From: Caldilineaceae bacterium bin34
Lineage (GTDB): Bacteria > Chloroflexota > Anaerolineae > Caldilineales > Caldilineaceae
Assembly: GCA_002238555.1 (NCBI GenBank)
Contig: MPMO01000012.1
Coordinates: forward strand, 1-64,000
Length of the DNA stretch: 64,000 bases
Reading direction: 5' to 3'
Shown here: positions 50,535-60,283 of the stretch, piece by piece
How the letters are laid out: every line of letters starts with the position of its first letter
How positions within the stretch are numbered: position 1 is the stretch's first letter
Notes under the pieces: model-generated
Told to the model about the DNA's origin: nothing
The model's input: the letters and a program-made list of their open reading frames with translations, nothing else
The model's database searches: none
Position numbers and translations under genes: made by a program

Positions 50535-52001
50535 ATGACCTCCAGTACAACTGCCGGATTAAATCGCGATCCTGCCATGCAACCTGGGCCGCGCCGCGCC
50601 CACCCGGGCTTGCTGACACAGGTCCAGATTCTGTTTCTGGCAACTTTGGTTGCCATCGATGTGGGTTGCCTGTGGATTGGTCATTGGCTCGCGCATCTGG
50701 CCACGCGCCAAGGGCCGCAAGTGGTGCTGGGGCCGTTCAACGAGTGGCTGGCGCTGCCGGTGGTCCACACCGTGCTCCTGCTGGCGGCCTTTGTGTGGAG
50801 AAGGATGTACCAACGGCGCAGGCCAATTCTCCATCTGGACGAAACCATCAAGATCCTGTTCATGAACGGGATCCTGGTACTGCTGCTGCTGGCCGTGCTG
50901 ACCATGTTGCTGGTGGACTTCGAGGTCTATCGCCGGCACGTCCTGTTCATCTGGGCCATCACATCCCTCCTGGTCAGCGTGGGCCGCATCATCCACACCC
51001 AGTTTCAGTGGTCGGCCCAGAGCAAGGGGATCGGAGCCCAACGGGTACTGCTTGTCGGCAGTGGTCAAACCGCCGCCATCATCCTGCAGAAAGTACGCAG
51101 CACACCCAAGCTGGGTTTCGTGGTGGCCGGGGCCATTCCCTCCGACAACGGAACCTCCCGGCTGGTCGGAGTACCGGTTCTGGGCACGGTGGACGAAATC
51201 CCGGAGGTGGTGGCCGCGCACGACATTGACGAAGTCATCATCGGCATGCCGGAGGCGTCCCAGGAGGAGATTGTCCGCCTCATTAGCATTTGCCAAGAGG
51301 AAAAGGTTGGGATCCGTGTCTTTCCCGACCTGTTCCAGATCATGGCGCAGGAGGTCAGCATTGGGGATCTGTCCGGCCTGCCGCTGTTGACCATGCGGGA
51401 TGTGGCGCTGCAGGGCTGGAAAGTGGTGGTCAAACGGGCCATCGACATCGTAGTCAGCGTGTCGGCACTCGTCTTTCTAAGCCCCTTCTTCCTGCTCGCA
51501 TCACTGCTCATCAGACTGGAGAGTGCGGGCCCGGTTTTCCACACACAGGTTCGCATGGGCCTGGACGCCGTTCCCTTCGACATGCTCAAGTTCAGGTCCA
51601 TGCGCGTGGATGCGGAAACCGAAGGTCCCGGTTGGACGACACCGGACGATCCCCGCCGCACCCGCATCGGCCGTTTCCTCCGTTCCAAGAGCCTCGACGA
51701 GTTCCCCAATTTCATCAATGTCCTGATGAACGAGATGAGTGTGGTCGGCCCGCGCCCGGAGCGGCCGGTCTATGTTGAGGAATTCCGCCGGTTCGTGCCC
51801 AACTACATGGAGCGCCACAAGGAGAAGGGCGGCATCACCGGCTGGGCTCAAATCAATGGGTTGCGCGGCGACTGCTCCATCGAGGAACGAATCAAGTACG
51901 ACCTTTGGTACATTGAAAACTGGTCCATCGGCCTCGACTTCAAGATCATGGCCGTCACCGCCTGGAAGATTCTCTTCAGGACCCATCCGGACGCCTACTG
52001 A
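50535..52001 (+). CDS. Undecaprenyl-phosphate sugar phosphotransferase (WbaP/polyprenyl glycosylphosphotransferase family)
   Basis: 488 residues. N-terminal membrane helices (LFLATLVAIDVGCLWIGHWL and later ones to about 150), a nucleotide-binding-like middle (RVLLVGSGQTAAIILQKVRS), one more helix, and a C-terminal bacterial sugar-transferase domain: KRAIDIVVSVSALVFLSPFF, LKFRSMRVDA, FPNFINVLMNEMSVVGPRPE and KGGITGWAQINGLRGDCSIE. It transfers a sugar-1-phosphate to undecaprenyl phosphate, the first step of an exopolysaccharide or O-antigen-like glycan. Start at 50535; the open frame reaches 50349 but lacks similarity there. Divergent from the FemAB-like gene. Confidence 0.92.
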   Translation: MTSSTTAGLNRDPAMQPGPRRAHPGLLTQVQILFLATLVAIDVGCLWIGHWLAHLATRQGPQVVLGPFNEWLALPVVHTVLLLAAFVWRRMYQRRRPILHLDETIKILFMNGILVLLLLAVLTMLLVDFEVYRRHVLFIWAITSLLVSVGRIIHTQFQWSAQSKGIGAQRVLLVGSGQTAAIILQKVRSTPKLGFVVAGAIPSDNGTSRLVGVPVLGTVDEIPEVVAAHDIDEVIIGMPEASQEEIVRLISICQEEKVGIRVFPDLFQIMAQEVSIGDLSGLPLLTMRDVALQGWKVVVKRAIDIVVSVSALVFLSPFFLLASLLIRLESAGPVFHTQVRMGLDAVPFDMLKFRSMRVDAETEGPGWTTPDDPRRTRIGRFLRSKSLDEFPNFINVLMNEMSVVGPRPERPVYVEEFRRFVPNYMERHKEKGGITGWAQINGLRGDCSIEERIKYDLWYIENWSIGLDFKIMAVTAWKILFRTHPDAY

Positions 52002-52222
52002 CGCGGACCGGTCCCGATCGGTGTCCCGCCCCGAGGATACCCGACGCAGAATCCGGCCCGCGCGGGACGCAAGGGGTGACGCCCAAGGCCCGGTCCGCCG
52101 GAAGCTGGGCGGCAAGCCCCTATCCCCCAACCCGAAACAGGGCGACGGTCCGGACTGTGTGACCGGCATCCCTTTGCTACCATTTCCCATCTTCACCGTT
52201 CGCCAAGCCACCGCCCCTTGCC

Positions 52223-53335
52223 ATGGACACGTCATTGGTTTCGCACTCAGGGACCGCGATTGAACACGAGCAGTTATTCGATGCGTTGACAACCCGGCAA
52301 CGCCAAGTGTTGCGCATCGTGGTTGAGGAATTTGTGGCCCATGCCCAGCCGGTCGGCAGCAGGCGAATCGCCAAGGAGCGGAATCTGGGTGTCAGTTCCG
52401 CCACCATCCGCAACGATCTTGCACAGCTTGAAGCCCTGGGGCTGCTCACCAAACCGCACGCGAGTGCCGGCCGGGTGCCGTCGCTGTTGGGCTATCGCAT
52501 TTACGTGCTGTACCTCATCGGCAACCACCGGCTGCCCAAGGAGCACCGCAACCAACTGCGGCGCAGATTCGAGACCATCGATGCGCATTCACCCAGTTGG
52601 CTGCTGGAGGCCACCCGTCTCCTGTCGGTGGAGGCCAACAGCTTGGCGCTGGCGACCGATCTGCGTTATGTCAACCATCGGCTTCGTCATGTGGAACTGA
52701 TATCGGTTCAGGACAATCGGATCCTGATGATCGTGGTCCTGGAGGACGGCCATGTGTGCCAGCGCATGCTGGACATCCCCGACAAGATGGCACAGGCCGA
52801 TCTGACCGTGATCAGCGCGGAGCTGAACCACTTGCTGCCGGACCTGAATCGAGCACAGATTCAGGAGAAGGCCCTGGAGGCATCCTCGGCCGCCAAGGAG
52901 TTCTGCCAACTGGTCAGCGACCTGATGCCGGTCTCGGAGGGAGACGGTTCCGCTTCCATCGTTCAGCAGGGCCTGGGCCACATCCTGGATGCCCCCGAAT
53001 TCGCCGAAAGCCGCAGGGTACGCAAGGTGGTTGACGTCTTTGATTCGGGCCCGCGCATCGAGGAAATCCTGATGCTCGTCCCGCGACCCGACGATGTCCA
53101 CGTCCTGATTGCCGGGGACGACCGCAAGGAATGGTCCGACCTGGCCGACATCAGCCTGGTGCTGTCCGCGTACGGAATCCCAAACCAGGCCATCGGCATC
53201 GTAGGCGTGGTCGGCCCCGTCCGCATGGCCTATCGCTACAATATGGGCACGGTGCGCTTCATGGCGGCGCTCATGAGTGCCCGCGTGCGGGAAACCAGAA
53301 GCGACGACCTCCTGCCCGAGGTCATTGCGCCCTGA
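52223..53335 (+). CDS. hrcA: Heat-inducible transcription repressor HrcA
   Basis: 370 residues. The N-terminal winged helix TTRQRQVLRIVVEEFVAHAQ, PVGSRRIAKERNLGVSSATI and RNDLAQLEALGLLTKPHASA is diagnostic for HrcA. The remainder is the dimerisation and chaperonin-sensing domain, ending LVLSAYGIPNQAIGIVGVVG followed by PVRMAYRYNM. It represses heat-shock genes at CIRCE elements. I do not see a CIRCE (TTAGCACTC-N9-GAGTGCTAA) upstream in 52002-52222, so autoregulation by it is not supported here. grpE follows after 59 bp. Confidence 0.95.
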   Translation: MDTSLVSHSGTAIEHEQLFDALTTRQRQVLRIVVEEFVAHAQPVGSRRIAKERNLGVSSATIRNDLAQLEALGLLTKPHASAGRVPSLLGYRIYVLYLIGNHRLPKEHRNQLRRRFETIDAHSPSWLLEATRLLSVEANSLALATDLRYVNHRLRHVELISVQDNRILMIVVLEDGHVCQRMLDIPDKMAQADLTVISAELNHLLPDLNRAQIQEKALEASSAAKEFCQLVSDLMPVSEGDGSASIVQQGLGHILDAPEFAESRRVRKVVDVFDSGPRIEEILMLVPRPDDVHVLIAGDDRKEWSDLADISLVLSAYGIPNQAIGIVGVVGPVRMAYRYNMGTVRFMAALMSARVRETRSDDLLPEVIAP

Positions 53336-53394
53336 ATCCGCCTCCTGTGGACCGAAATGCTGCTTCGACGATTGTCGCCAATGGCAAGGAACCG

Positions 53395-54048
53395 ATGTCG
53401 GATACAACCAAGACCACTTCAGAACACGAGCTCACGGACGAACCAAGCCAGCCCGACGCGGCCGTCGCCGCGCCTGCGGACGCCCAGGAAGGGGAACCGG
53501 AGTTGCCGGCGGCGGAGGCAAGCCCATGGGCGGACTGGACCCGGGAGGATCTGGAAACCGAGCTGGACAGCCGCAACCGTCGCATCGCCCAGCTGGAAGA
53601 GGAAACGGAAACCCTCGACGCCAAGGTCGAGGCCGGCCAACGCGAGATCCAGCGCATGGCGGCGGAGTTCCAAAATGCACGCAAGCGGCTGGACCGCACG
53701 GCGCAGGAGCGCATTGACAACGCTTCGCAGTCCCTGGCCGAGAGGTTTCTGCCGGTCCTCGACGACCTCGAGCTGGCCCTGGGCAACGTGCCGGCCGAAG
53801 TGCGCGATCACGGCGAGTCCTTCTTGCAGGGGGTTCAGCACATACACGGGAAGATCCAGGGGATCCTGGCGAACGCCGGCATCGAGCCGATGGAGCCCTG
53901 CGGACAGTTTGATCCCAACCAGCACGAGGCGATGCAACAGATTCCCAGCGAAGACCACGAGTCGGGAGAGATCATTGAAGTCATGCGGACCGGGTACCGG
54001 ATCCGCGACAAAGTGCTGCGACCGGCGATGGTGCGGGTCGCAGCGTAG
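53395..54048 (+). CDS. grpE: Nucleotide exchange factor GrpE
   Basis: 217 residues from the ATG at 53395 (AAGGA upstream). An acidic disordered N-terminus (1-45) precedes the long dimerisation helix (RNRRIAQLEEETETLDAKVE...REIQRMAAEFQNARKRLDR). The C-terminal beta domain that contacts DnaK is NAGIEPMEPCGQFDPNQHEA followed by MQQIPSEDHESGEIIEVMRT. It accelerates ADP release from DnaK. The usual neighbours dnaK and dnaJ are not in the window; a GNAT gene follows. Confidence 0.95.
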   Translation: MSDTTKTTSEHELTDEPSQPDAAVAAPADAQEGEPELPAAEASPWADWTREDLETELDSRNRRIAQLEEETETLDAKVEAGQREIQRMAAEFQNARKRLDRTAQERIDNASQSLAERFLPVLDDLELALGNVPAEVRDHGESFLQGVQHIHGKIQGILANAGIEPMEPCGQFDPNQHEAMQQIPSEDHESGEIIEVMRTGYRIRDKVLRPAMVRVAA

Positions 54049-54081
54049 CAGCCTGCCCCGCCGAAGGGATCCGGTTCCGCC

Positions 54082-55140
54082 ATGACGTCAACCCATCTCA
54101 ACGCCGGCCGGGCCGACATGGCCACCGGCATTCGGCCGTTCGACGTCGGCCGTGACCTTCCCCAGGTCACCGAGCTGGTCCGGGAAGCGTTCGCGCAGGA
54201 ACTGAGGGAGACCGGCTCAAGGCCGTTGCACAACGCGGGACTGTACAGCCGGTTGCACAGCTTCCTGCGTTCGGAACCCGCGAACCTCTTCAGCTTCATG
54301 CGGATGTTCGACGGGTTTGTCTACGTTGACCGCGGCCGGGTTGTCGGGAACGTGTCCATGCAAAAACTGGACTCCTTCGGGCACCGCTGGCAATTGGCCA
54401 ACGTGGCCGTCGCCGCGTCGCACAAGCGACAGGGGATTGGCAGCAGGCTGGTGCAAACCGCCACGGACAATCTGCGCACCCTTGGCGCCAAGCATGCCGT
54501 GTTGCAGGTGCGGACGGACAATCTTCCTGCGCGCAACCTGTACACCAAACAGGGATTTAAGCGCCTGGGCGGCATGGCGGACCTGGAAGGCAGGTTGCCG
54601 TTGCAGATCGGCCCGCGACCGAGAAACCCGGCTCCCATCTCCGCCCTGTCCGGTGAGGAATGGCAGCAGATGCTCGACTTGGCAAGGGTTCAGGTGGGCG
54701 GCCACATGCAGTGGTGGCATCCCATCCGACCGGGCGACTTTGTCCATGACTGGCCGCGCCGGGCAGGCGAATGGCTGGGGGAAACGCTGGGCGTTTCGTC
54801 CGTCACGCGGTTCGGCATTCGCCTGGGCACCGAACGACTGGCCACGGCCATCGTCCTGCGGTCGGCCCACTGGAAACGCATGCACAAGGTTTCCTGGTGG
54901 ACCAGGCCGCAGCAGTACGGCCAGTACGAGGACGGCATGCTCGACACCTTGGCCGGGCTGATGGCTGCGCAGGACCACTGCCGGATCCACGTGCAGGTGG
55001 ACGCCGATCACCGCCAGGCAGTCGAAGGCCTGACGGCCATGGGCTTGCGGATCAAGCCGTCCCTGGACACCATGCGTTGCGAACTGACGCCGGAGCGACG
55101 TGAACCGGCCGCGCATCGAAGATTTCGCCTCCGGCCGTGA
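54082..55140 (+). CDS. GNAT family N-acetyltransferase, double-length
   Basis: 352 residues. The first half is a complete GNAT domain: GIRPFDVGRDLPQVTELVRE, VANVAVAASHKRQGIGSRLV-like LANVAVAASHKRQGIGSRLV (acetyl-CoA loop RQGIGS) and NLPARNLYTKQGFKRLG. The second half has MQWWHPIRPGDFVHD and VDADHRQAVEGLTAMGLRIK, resembling another degenerate GNAT fold. Substrate unknown. The stop overlaps the sbcD start as GTGA, so it is translationally coupled to the DNA-repair nuclease genes. Confidence 0.82.
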   Translation: MTSTHLNAGRADMATGIRPFDVGRDLPQVTELVREAFAQELRETGSRPLHNAGLYSRLHSFLRSEPANLFSFMRMFDGFVYVDRGRVVGNVSMQKLDSFGHRWQLANVAVAASHKRQGIGSRLVQTATDNLRTLGAKHAVLQVRTDNLPARNLYTKQGFKRLGGMADLEGRLPLQIGPRPRNPAPISALSGEEWQQMLDLARVQVGGHMQWWHPIRPGDFVHDWPRRAGEWLGETLGVSSVTRFGIRLGTERLATAIVLRSAHWKRMHKVSWWTRPQQYGQYEDGMLDTLAGLMAAQDHCRIHVQVDADHRQAVEGLTAMGLRIKPSLDTMRCELTPERREPAAHRRFRLRP

Positions 55141-56432
55141 AATTCAAATTCATGCACATGGCGGATGCCCATCTGGGTTTCCGGCAGTACGGTCACACGG
55201 AGCGGGAGTGGGATTTTGACGACGCCTTCCGCTGGGCCATCGACCAGGCTGTTGCCAAGCAGGTGGACTTCGTGCTTTTGGCCGGGGATCTGTTCCAGTC
55301 CGGTTCCAACCTCCAGGCGATAACGTTCAACAACGCGGTTACCCACCTTGAGGTTCTGCAGGATGCCGGAATCCCGTGTCTGGCGATCGAAGGCAACCAC
55401 GACCTGCCGCGGTATCGGGCCTACCGGACCCGATTCGGCTGGGTGAACGCCTTGGCGGAAACCAATCGCTTGGTCTATCTGCTGGATGCCACACCGCTTG
55501 ATGCCGGTGTGGCACCTTTGCTGGCCTGCGACGGGCATCGCATGGGCCATTGCGCCGAGCCCATCCCGGGCGTGCGCGTATACGGCATCGGGTTCAACGG
55601 CGCGGCCACACGGACGGTGCTGGAACGGTTCGAGGGATTCATTGCCGAACATTCCGGCGATAAACCCGACTACACAATTTTGATGTCGCATGCCGGCGTT
55701 GACGGACGCACGCGGGAGCGGACATCAAGCAACGTCAGTATGAGCGGCCTGCGGGGTCTGCGGTCAAGGATTGACTACGTGGCCCTGGGGCACTACCACA
55801 TGAAGTTCGACGAAGGCAATTGGCTGTTCAATCCCGGCAGCCTGGAGTTGACCAGCCAGGACCTGGCGCACGAGGAAGCCGGCGGGATCTATGTGGTGAC
55901 CGTCGACACGGATGCCGACCCCAAGCACCGGGTTGACCACCTGGCATGTCCCAGGCGTCCCTTCGTGCACAAGGCTTTCAGCCTTGCCCGCATCCATGGT
56001 CCGGAGGAGCTCTACGCCGAGATCGAGGATTTCCTGATCGGGGAACGGGCCAAGTGCGACCCCGACGATGACGTCAAGCAGCCGATCCTGAGCATCGCGC
56101 TGGTTGGCACGAGCCGATTTGAACCAGGGTTGGTGGACGCCCACCACATAGAGGAACTGGGGCGCGGGGTCCTGAATCCACTGCTGTGCCGCGTCTCGAA
56201 TCGCGCCCTTCCGCCCGGAACCGCCGCCTTCGACGAAGTCGAGCACATGAGCCGGCGCGACCTTGAGGAACAAGTCCTGGAAGGTCTGCTTGAATCCCAT
56301 CCCGACTTCGGCCAGGACCTGACCCACTGGACGAATGCAACCCTTGAAGTCATGGATGCCGGTCTCAACGAGGGAACGGGCGACGACATCTGCGACATTC
56401 TGGGCCAAACCCGTGCCGCGATGACAGGCTGA
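55137..56432 (+). CDS. sbcD: SbcD/Mre11-type DNA repair exonuclease
   Basis: 431 residues from a GTG. The calcineurin-like phosphoesterase motifs are in order: MADAHLGF (Asp10, His12), LLAGDLFQSG (Asp), IEGNHDLPRY (Asn, His), LMSHAGVDG (His) and LGHYHMKF (two His), which bind two Mn ions. The C-terminal 180 residues form the Rad50-binding and capping region. With the product of the next gene it makes the SbcCD/Mre11-Rad50 complex that opens blocked double-strand ends and hairpins. sbcC begins 2 bp after the stop. Confidence 0.93.
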   Translation: MKFKFMHMADAHLGFRQYGHTEREWDFDDAFRWAIDQAVAKQVDFVLLAGDLFQSGSNLQAITFNNAVTHLEVLQDAGIPCLAIEGNHDLPRYRAYRTRFGWVNALAETNRLVYLLDATPLDAGVAPLLACDGHRMGHCAEPIPGVRVYGIGFNGAATRTVLERFEGFIAEHSGDKPDYTILMSHAGVDGRTRERTSSNVSMSGLRGLRSRIDYVALGHYHMKFDEGNWLFNPGSLELTSQDLAHEEAGGIYVVTVDTDADPKHRVDHLACPRRPFVHKAFSLARIHGPEELYAEIEDFLIGERAKCDPDDDVKQPILSIALVGTSRFEPGLVDAHHIEELGRGVLNPLLCRVSNRALPPGTAAFDEVEHMSRRDLEEQVLEGLLESHPDFGQDLTHWTNATLEVMDAGLNEGTGDDICDILGQTRAAMTG

Positions 56433-56434
56433 AC

Positions 56435-59170
56435 ATGGTCAGGCTGACCCACCTGAAGCTGGAGAACATACGCTCCTACCGAGCCGCCGACATCCAATTC
56501 AGGGAAGGGGTCAACGCCATCGTCGGGCGCAACGGTGCCGGCAAGTCGACGATCCTGCAGGCCATCGGCTATGCCCTGTTCGACTCCCTTGATGGCCGCA
56601 AGCCGGACTTCGTGAGGGAAGGCAGCTCGTCCGGATCGATTGCCGTGGGTTTGGCGGAGGACGGGGAGGGCCCGTCCTACGAGGTGGTGCGGGAACTCAG
56701 GAAGTCCGGGTCCGCAGACTGGTTCGTGTTTAATCTGGCGCGCGATGTCGAAGTGTGCCGGGGAAGCCAGGATGTGCGGTTCTTCATGCGGGACCTGTGC
56801 AATACCCGGATCGATTTGGAACTGCTGTACACGGGCATCATCGGGATTCAACAGGGGGAGTTCGCGCGGCCCTTCAGGTTGACCAGGGCCCCCCGCCAGG
56901 CCCATTTCAGTCCCCTCCTTGAAGTGGAGAAGTACAAGGAGGCGTTCACGCGCCTGGGACAGGCAAATGGTCCCAAAGGGGTGATCGGGAACCGAATCAA
57001 CGAACTTGCCACCGAGATCGCCCGATGGGAGGTGCGGCTTGAGAACCGGGAAGTCCTGGAACTGGAACAGCAGACACTTTCCCTAACCCTGGCCAGCCTC
57101 GCGGAGGAAGCGGAGGCAATCCGGCATCGTCTGCGGACGCTGGCCGGAATCTCCAAGGCATTCGAACTGGCGAAGCGCGAGCTTGAGGAGGCCAAGGACC
57201 GGCATGGACGGGCCCAACACGAACTCACAACAATTCGCCAACAGCTGGAGACGGCCGGCGAGGAACTTCGACGCAGCACCGATGCCCTGCAGATTGTCGA
57301 AGCCAATCGAGGGGGACACGATCGATACCTGGAGACCCGGGAGAAGCTTGACCGGCTGACGCACGACCTGAGAACCATGAGGGATCTCCTGCGGCGCAAG
57401 GATCTGTTGGACGAACGGCGTGGTGCCGGCCGGGATCAACTGGCCCGGAAGTGCAGCCAACTCCGGCACCTCGACGAACTGTCGAACCGGCAGTCCCTGC
57501 TGGCCGACGCGGCCCGGCAATACGAAACCCTGGACCAGAAACGCATTGCCCTGGAGCACGGTGTCGGATCGACGGGCGACCTGCGGCAGGCCGGATCCCT
57601 GGCACAAGACGAAGTGGACCACGGGCAGGCTCATGTCGAGGAACTGACGTCGGGCCTGGATGGGAGGCGGCAGGCACTGGCCGAGGTGCAGGAACTAGAG
57701 GAAGCGCGGGATAGGTTGGCTGAACAAACCCGCCGCCGGCAACAGCAGTCGGAGCTTGCCGACCATCGGCTTGCACAGATCCACCGGCAACTCTCCATGC
57801 TGAAGGCGCCTGACGACCAGGCGGGGGAACCGGTCCACCTGTGTCCCGTCTGCAATCAGCCGATCGAAGAGGCTCTCTGGCTGGGCCTGGTGGCCGAAGC
57901 CGAGGCAGAGGAGCAGGATCTGCAAGGCCAGGTGTCCCGTCTGGACCGGGAACTGGCGGACAACCGGCAGGCTGCGCGGCGGGTCGAAACCGCACTTGAT
58001 CGCCTCCAAGCCACCATGGCCGGGATGCCGGACGAGACGGAACTGTTGCAGGCGCAATCGGACCTGAAGATGGCCCGGAGCGAACTTCACCGGATTGAGG
58101 CGCAGTTGACGGAGCGCGAGGAACAGGAGCAGCAGCTTCAGGCAATCAAGGCGGAGCTGGCCAATCTTGGCAATGATTGGGCTGCGTACCGGGACAACCA
58201 GAGGCAGATCGACGCACGCAGCGAAATCGAAGCCGAAACCACCAGGCTGGAAGCGAACATCGCCTCATTGGATGCCGAATTGCAGTCGCTGGAAACGGAC
58301 TTGGCTCCTTGGTCGGACCTTGAGGAAAGGGAAGCTTCCCTGACCGTGGACCTGGACTCAACCCGCCAGGCCTACGAAGAGGTTCTGAAGAATGAAAGGG
58401 CCGCGGCACAGAAGCCGACACGCGAGACACGGCACCGTGACCTGAAGGAGCAGGCGCAGGCACAGGAAACCCATCTCGCGGCCGCCACGGCCGAACTCGA
58501 CAGTTGTATGGTTGCCTACGATGAGCATGCCCATGTTTTGCACCAGGCAGAGGTACGGCAGCAGGAACTGGATGCCCGGGATCGTTGGACACGTCTGGAG
58601 GAGGCCCACCAACGACTGGACACGTTGGACGCGCACCTGGAAGCATTGAAGGCCCTTGATGACCGGCTGGCCGCCCAACGGGCCGAGCATGCCGCCTGGG
58701 AACAACGCGAATCCGACCTGGAGGCCATGCGCCACGCCATTCGGGACATGCAACCCCTAATGACCCGGATGTTGAACCGGCGTATCAGCCTAGGGGCAAA
58801 CGCCATCCACCAGGAACTTACCAACTCCGCCACCGCCGAACTGACCTGGGGCGAGACTTTCGACATCACCCTCAAGGTCCTGGGACGCGAGCGCGCCTTC
58901 AGTCAATTGTCGGGCGGCGAGCAGATGACCGCAGCCCTGGCCGTCAATCTGGCCATGCTGCAGGAACTAAGCACGGTCGGTTTCGCCTTCTTCGACGAAC
59001 CGACCGCCAACCTCGATGAGGACCGCCGGTCGGAACTGGCGGCACGCCTGAACACAACCCGACAAGTGCCCCAGCTGATCGTCATCAGCCATGACAATGC
59101 GTTCGAGGCCCGGGTGGACCACGTGATACGCGTGGCGAAAACCGGCAACGAAAGTGAGATCCAGGCGTAG
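56435..59170 (+). CDS. sbcC: SbcC/Rad50-type ATPase
   Basis: 911 residues. Walker A VGRNGAGKST is at 30-39. Two antiparallel coiled coils (about 180-460 and 490-760) flank the zinc hook CPVC at Cys470/Cys473 (from VHLCPVCNQPIEEA). Signature LSGGEQMTAALAVNLAMLQE is near 824-843 and Walker B FAFFDEPTANLDED about 850-863. It is the ATP-driven partner of SbcD. The length is normal for Rad50-like proteins. Palindrome-cleaving activity of relatives is notable given the many hairpins in this window, though no link is shown. Confidence 0.93.
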   Translation: MVRLTHLKLENIRSYRAADIQFREGVNAIVGRNGAGKSTILQAIGYALFDSLDGRKPDFVREGSSSGSIAVGLAEDGEGPSYEVVRELRKSGSADWFVFNLARDVEVCRGSQDVRFFMRDLCNTRIDLELLYTGIIGIQQGEFARPFRLTRAPRQAHFSPLLEVEKYKEAFTRLGQANGPKGVIGNRINELATEIARWEVRLENREVLELEQQTLSLTLASLAEEAEAIRHRLRTLAGISKAFELAKRELEEAKDRHGRAQHELTTIRQQLETAGEELRRSTDALQIVEANRGGHDRYLETREKLDRLTHDLRTMRDLLRRKDLLDERRGAGRDQLARKCSQLRHLDELSNRQSLLADAARQYETLDQKRIALEHGVGSTGDLRQAGSLAQDEVDHGQAHVEELTSGLDGRRQALAEVQELEEARDRLAEQTRRRQQQSELADHRLAQIHRQLSMLKAPDDQAGEPVHLCPVCNQPIEEALWLGLVAEAEAEEQDLQGQVSRLDRELADNRQAARRVETALDRLQATMAGMPDETELLQAQSDLKMARSELHRIEAQLTEREEQEQQLQAIKAELANLGNDWAAYRDNQRQIDARSEIEAETTRLEANIASLDAELQSLETDLAPWSDLEEREASLTVDLDSTRQAYEEVLKNERAAAQKPTRETRHRDLKEQAQAQETHLAAATAELDSCMVAYDEHAHVLHQAEVRQQELDARDRWTRLEEAHQRLDTLDAHLEALKALDDRLAAQRAEHAAWEQRESDLEAMRHAIRDMQPLMTRMLNRRISLGANAIHQELTNSATAELTWGETFDITLKVLGRERAFSQLSGGEQMTAALAVNLAMLQELSTVGFAFFDEPTANLDEDRRSELAARLNTTRQVPQLIVISHDNAFEARVDHVIRVAKTGNESEIQA

Positions 59171-59194
59171 ACCCCCTGAGACGCCCCCCTGAAC

Positions 59195-60283
59195 TCAGCG
59201 GTTCAGGTACCGAATCAGATTCCGCAGCAACGCCGCCTGCTCCGGAGCGGGCGCGGTGCCCGTCAGCCGTGCGCGCGCCGCGCCAATGTCGCTCTGAACC
59301 TGGCGGCACAGCTCCTCAACATCGGAGAAACGGGTTTCGTCCCGCAGCCGGGACACAAACTCCACGGCAATCCGTTGTTCGTAGAGATTGCCGTCCTCGC
59401 CTTCCGGCGGGAAGTCCAACAAGTGCGATTCAACCCTGAACTCGGTCCCGTCGAAAGTGGGCCGGTACCCGATGTTGGTCACGCTGGGATAGGCGCGCAC
59501 CGGGTGGGGCACCCAGCTGCGCGTAGCGTACACACCGGTCTTGGGATACAGGCGATCGGGAATCGGTTGCAGGTTGGCGGTGGGGAAGCCCAGCCTGCGG
59601 GCCAGCTTCACCCCCTCAACCACGATGCCGGCCACGAAGGGACTGCGCCCCAAGTGCTGCGCGGTTCGCTCCACGTCGCCGCGCTGCAGCAGATCCCTGA
59701 TGGTGCCGCTGCGCACCACGGCCCCGTCGCGCCGCACGTCCGGGACGGTCGTGACCTCGAACCCCAGTGTGCGCCCCAGTTTCCGCAACGCACCGGGGGT
59801 GCCTGTACGGTTCCTCCCCAACGCGAAATCCTCTCCGATGACCAACTCGGCCATCCTCAGGTGCCGGACCAGCAGGCCCACGAACTCCTCTGCGGACAAC
59901 TCCGCCGTGTGCCGGTCGAACGTTTGCACCACACAGTGATCCGCCCCCTGCTGACGAGCCAGCAGGACCCGTTCCTCGGGCGAAGACAGCATCTTCAGGC
60001 CACCGTCCGGGTTGAAGTAGACGGTGGGCAGGGGATCGAAGGTGATGGCCACCAGCCGGGCATCCGCCGCATCGGGCTGTTCCCGCAGCCGGGCGCGGCG
60101 CCTTATCCCTTCGGCAAAAATGCCGCAGTGGCCGATGTGCATTCCATCAAACTTGCCGATGACCACGATGGATGGCCGGTTCAGCGACAGGGAGCGCACA
60201 TCCCGCACATGGGAAACGCCGGAAAGATCCATGAATTGGGCCAGGGATATGGATGCGTCGGGATTCAGACAGGCGCCAACCAT
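59195..60283 (-). CDS. ribF: Bifunctional riboflavin kinase / FAD synthetase
   Basis: 362 residues. The N-terminal adenylyltransferase domain has VVIGKFDGMHIGHCGIF (GxFDGxHxGH) and VIGEDFALGRNRTG. The C-terminal flavokinase domain has LARRLGFPTANLQPIPDRLY with the G-x-PTAN motif, then GVYATRSW and NLYEQRIAVEFVSRLRDE. It converts riboflavin to FMN and FAD. Start at 60283 overlaps the truB stop by 19 bp; ATG at 60232 is another possibility. Last gene of the infB-rbfA-nrnA-truB-ribF minus-strand operon, a known bacterial order. Confidence 0.92.
   Translation of the reverse strand: MVGACLNPDASISLAQFMDLSGVSHVRDVRSLSLNRPSIVVIGKFDGMHIGHCGIFAEGIRRRARLREQPDAADARLVAITFDPLPTVYFNPDGGLKMLSSPEERVLLARQQGADHCVVQTFDRHTAELSAEEFVGLLVRHLRMAELVIGEDFALGRNRTGTPGALRKLGRTLGFEVTTVPDVRRDGAVVRSGTIRDLLQRGDVERTAQHLGRSPFVAGIVVEGVKLARRLGFPTANLQPIPDRLYPKTGVYATRSWVPHPVRAYPSVTNIGYRPTFDGTEFRVESHLLDFPPEGEDGNLYEQRIAVEFVSRLRDETRFSDVEELCRQVQSDIGAARARLTGTAPAPEQAALLRNLIRYLNR

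Noticed and set aside
52002..52222. CIRCE operator upstream of hrcA
   Set aside because: Searched by eye for TTAGCACTC and GAGTGCTAA; neither half-site is present.
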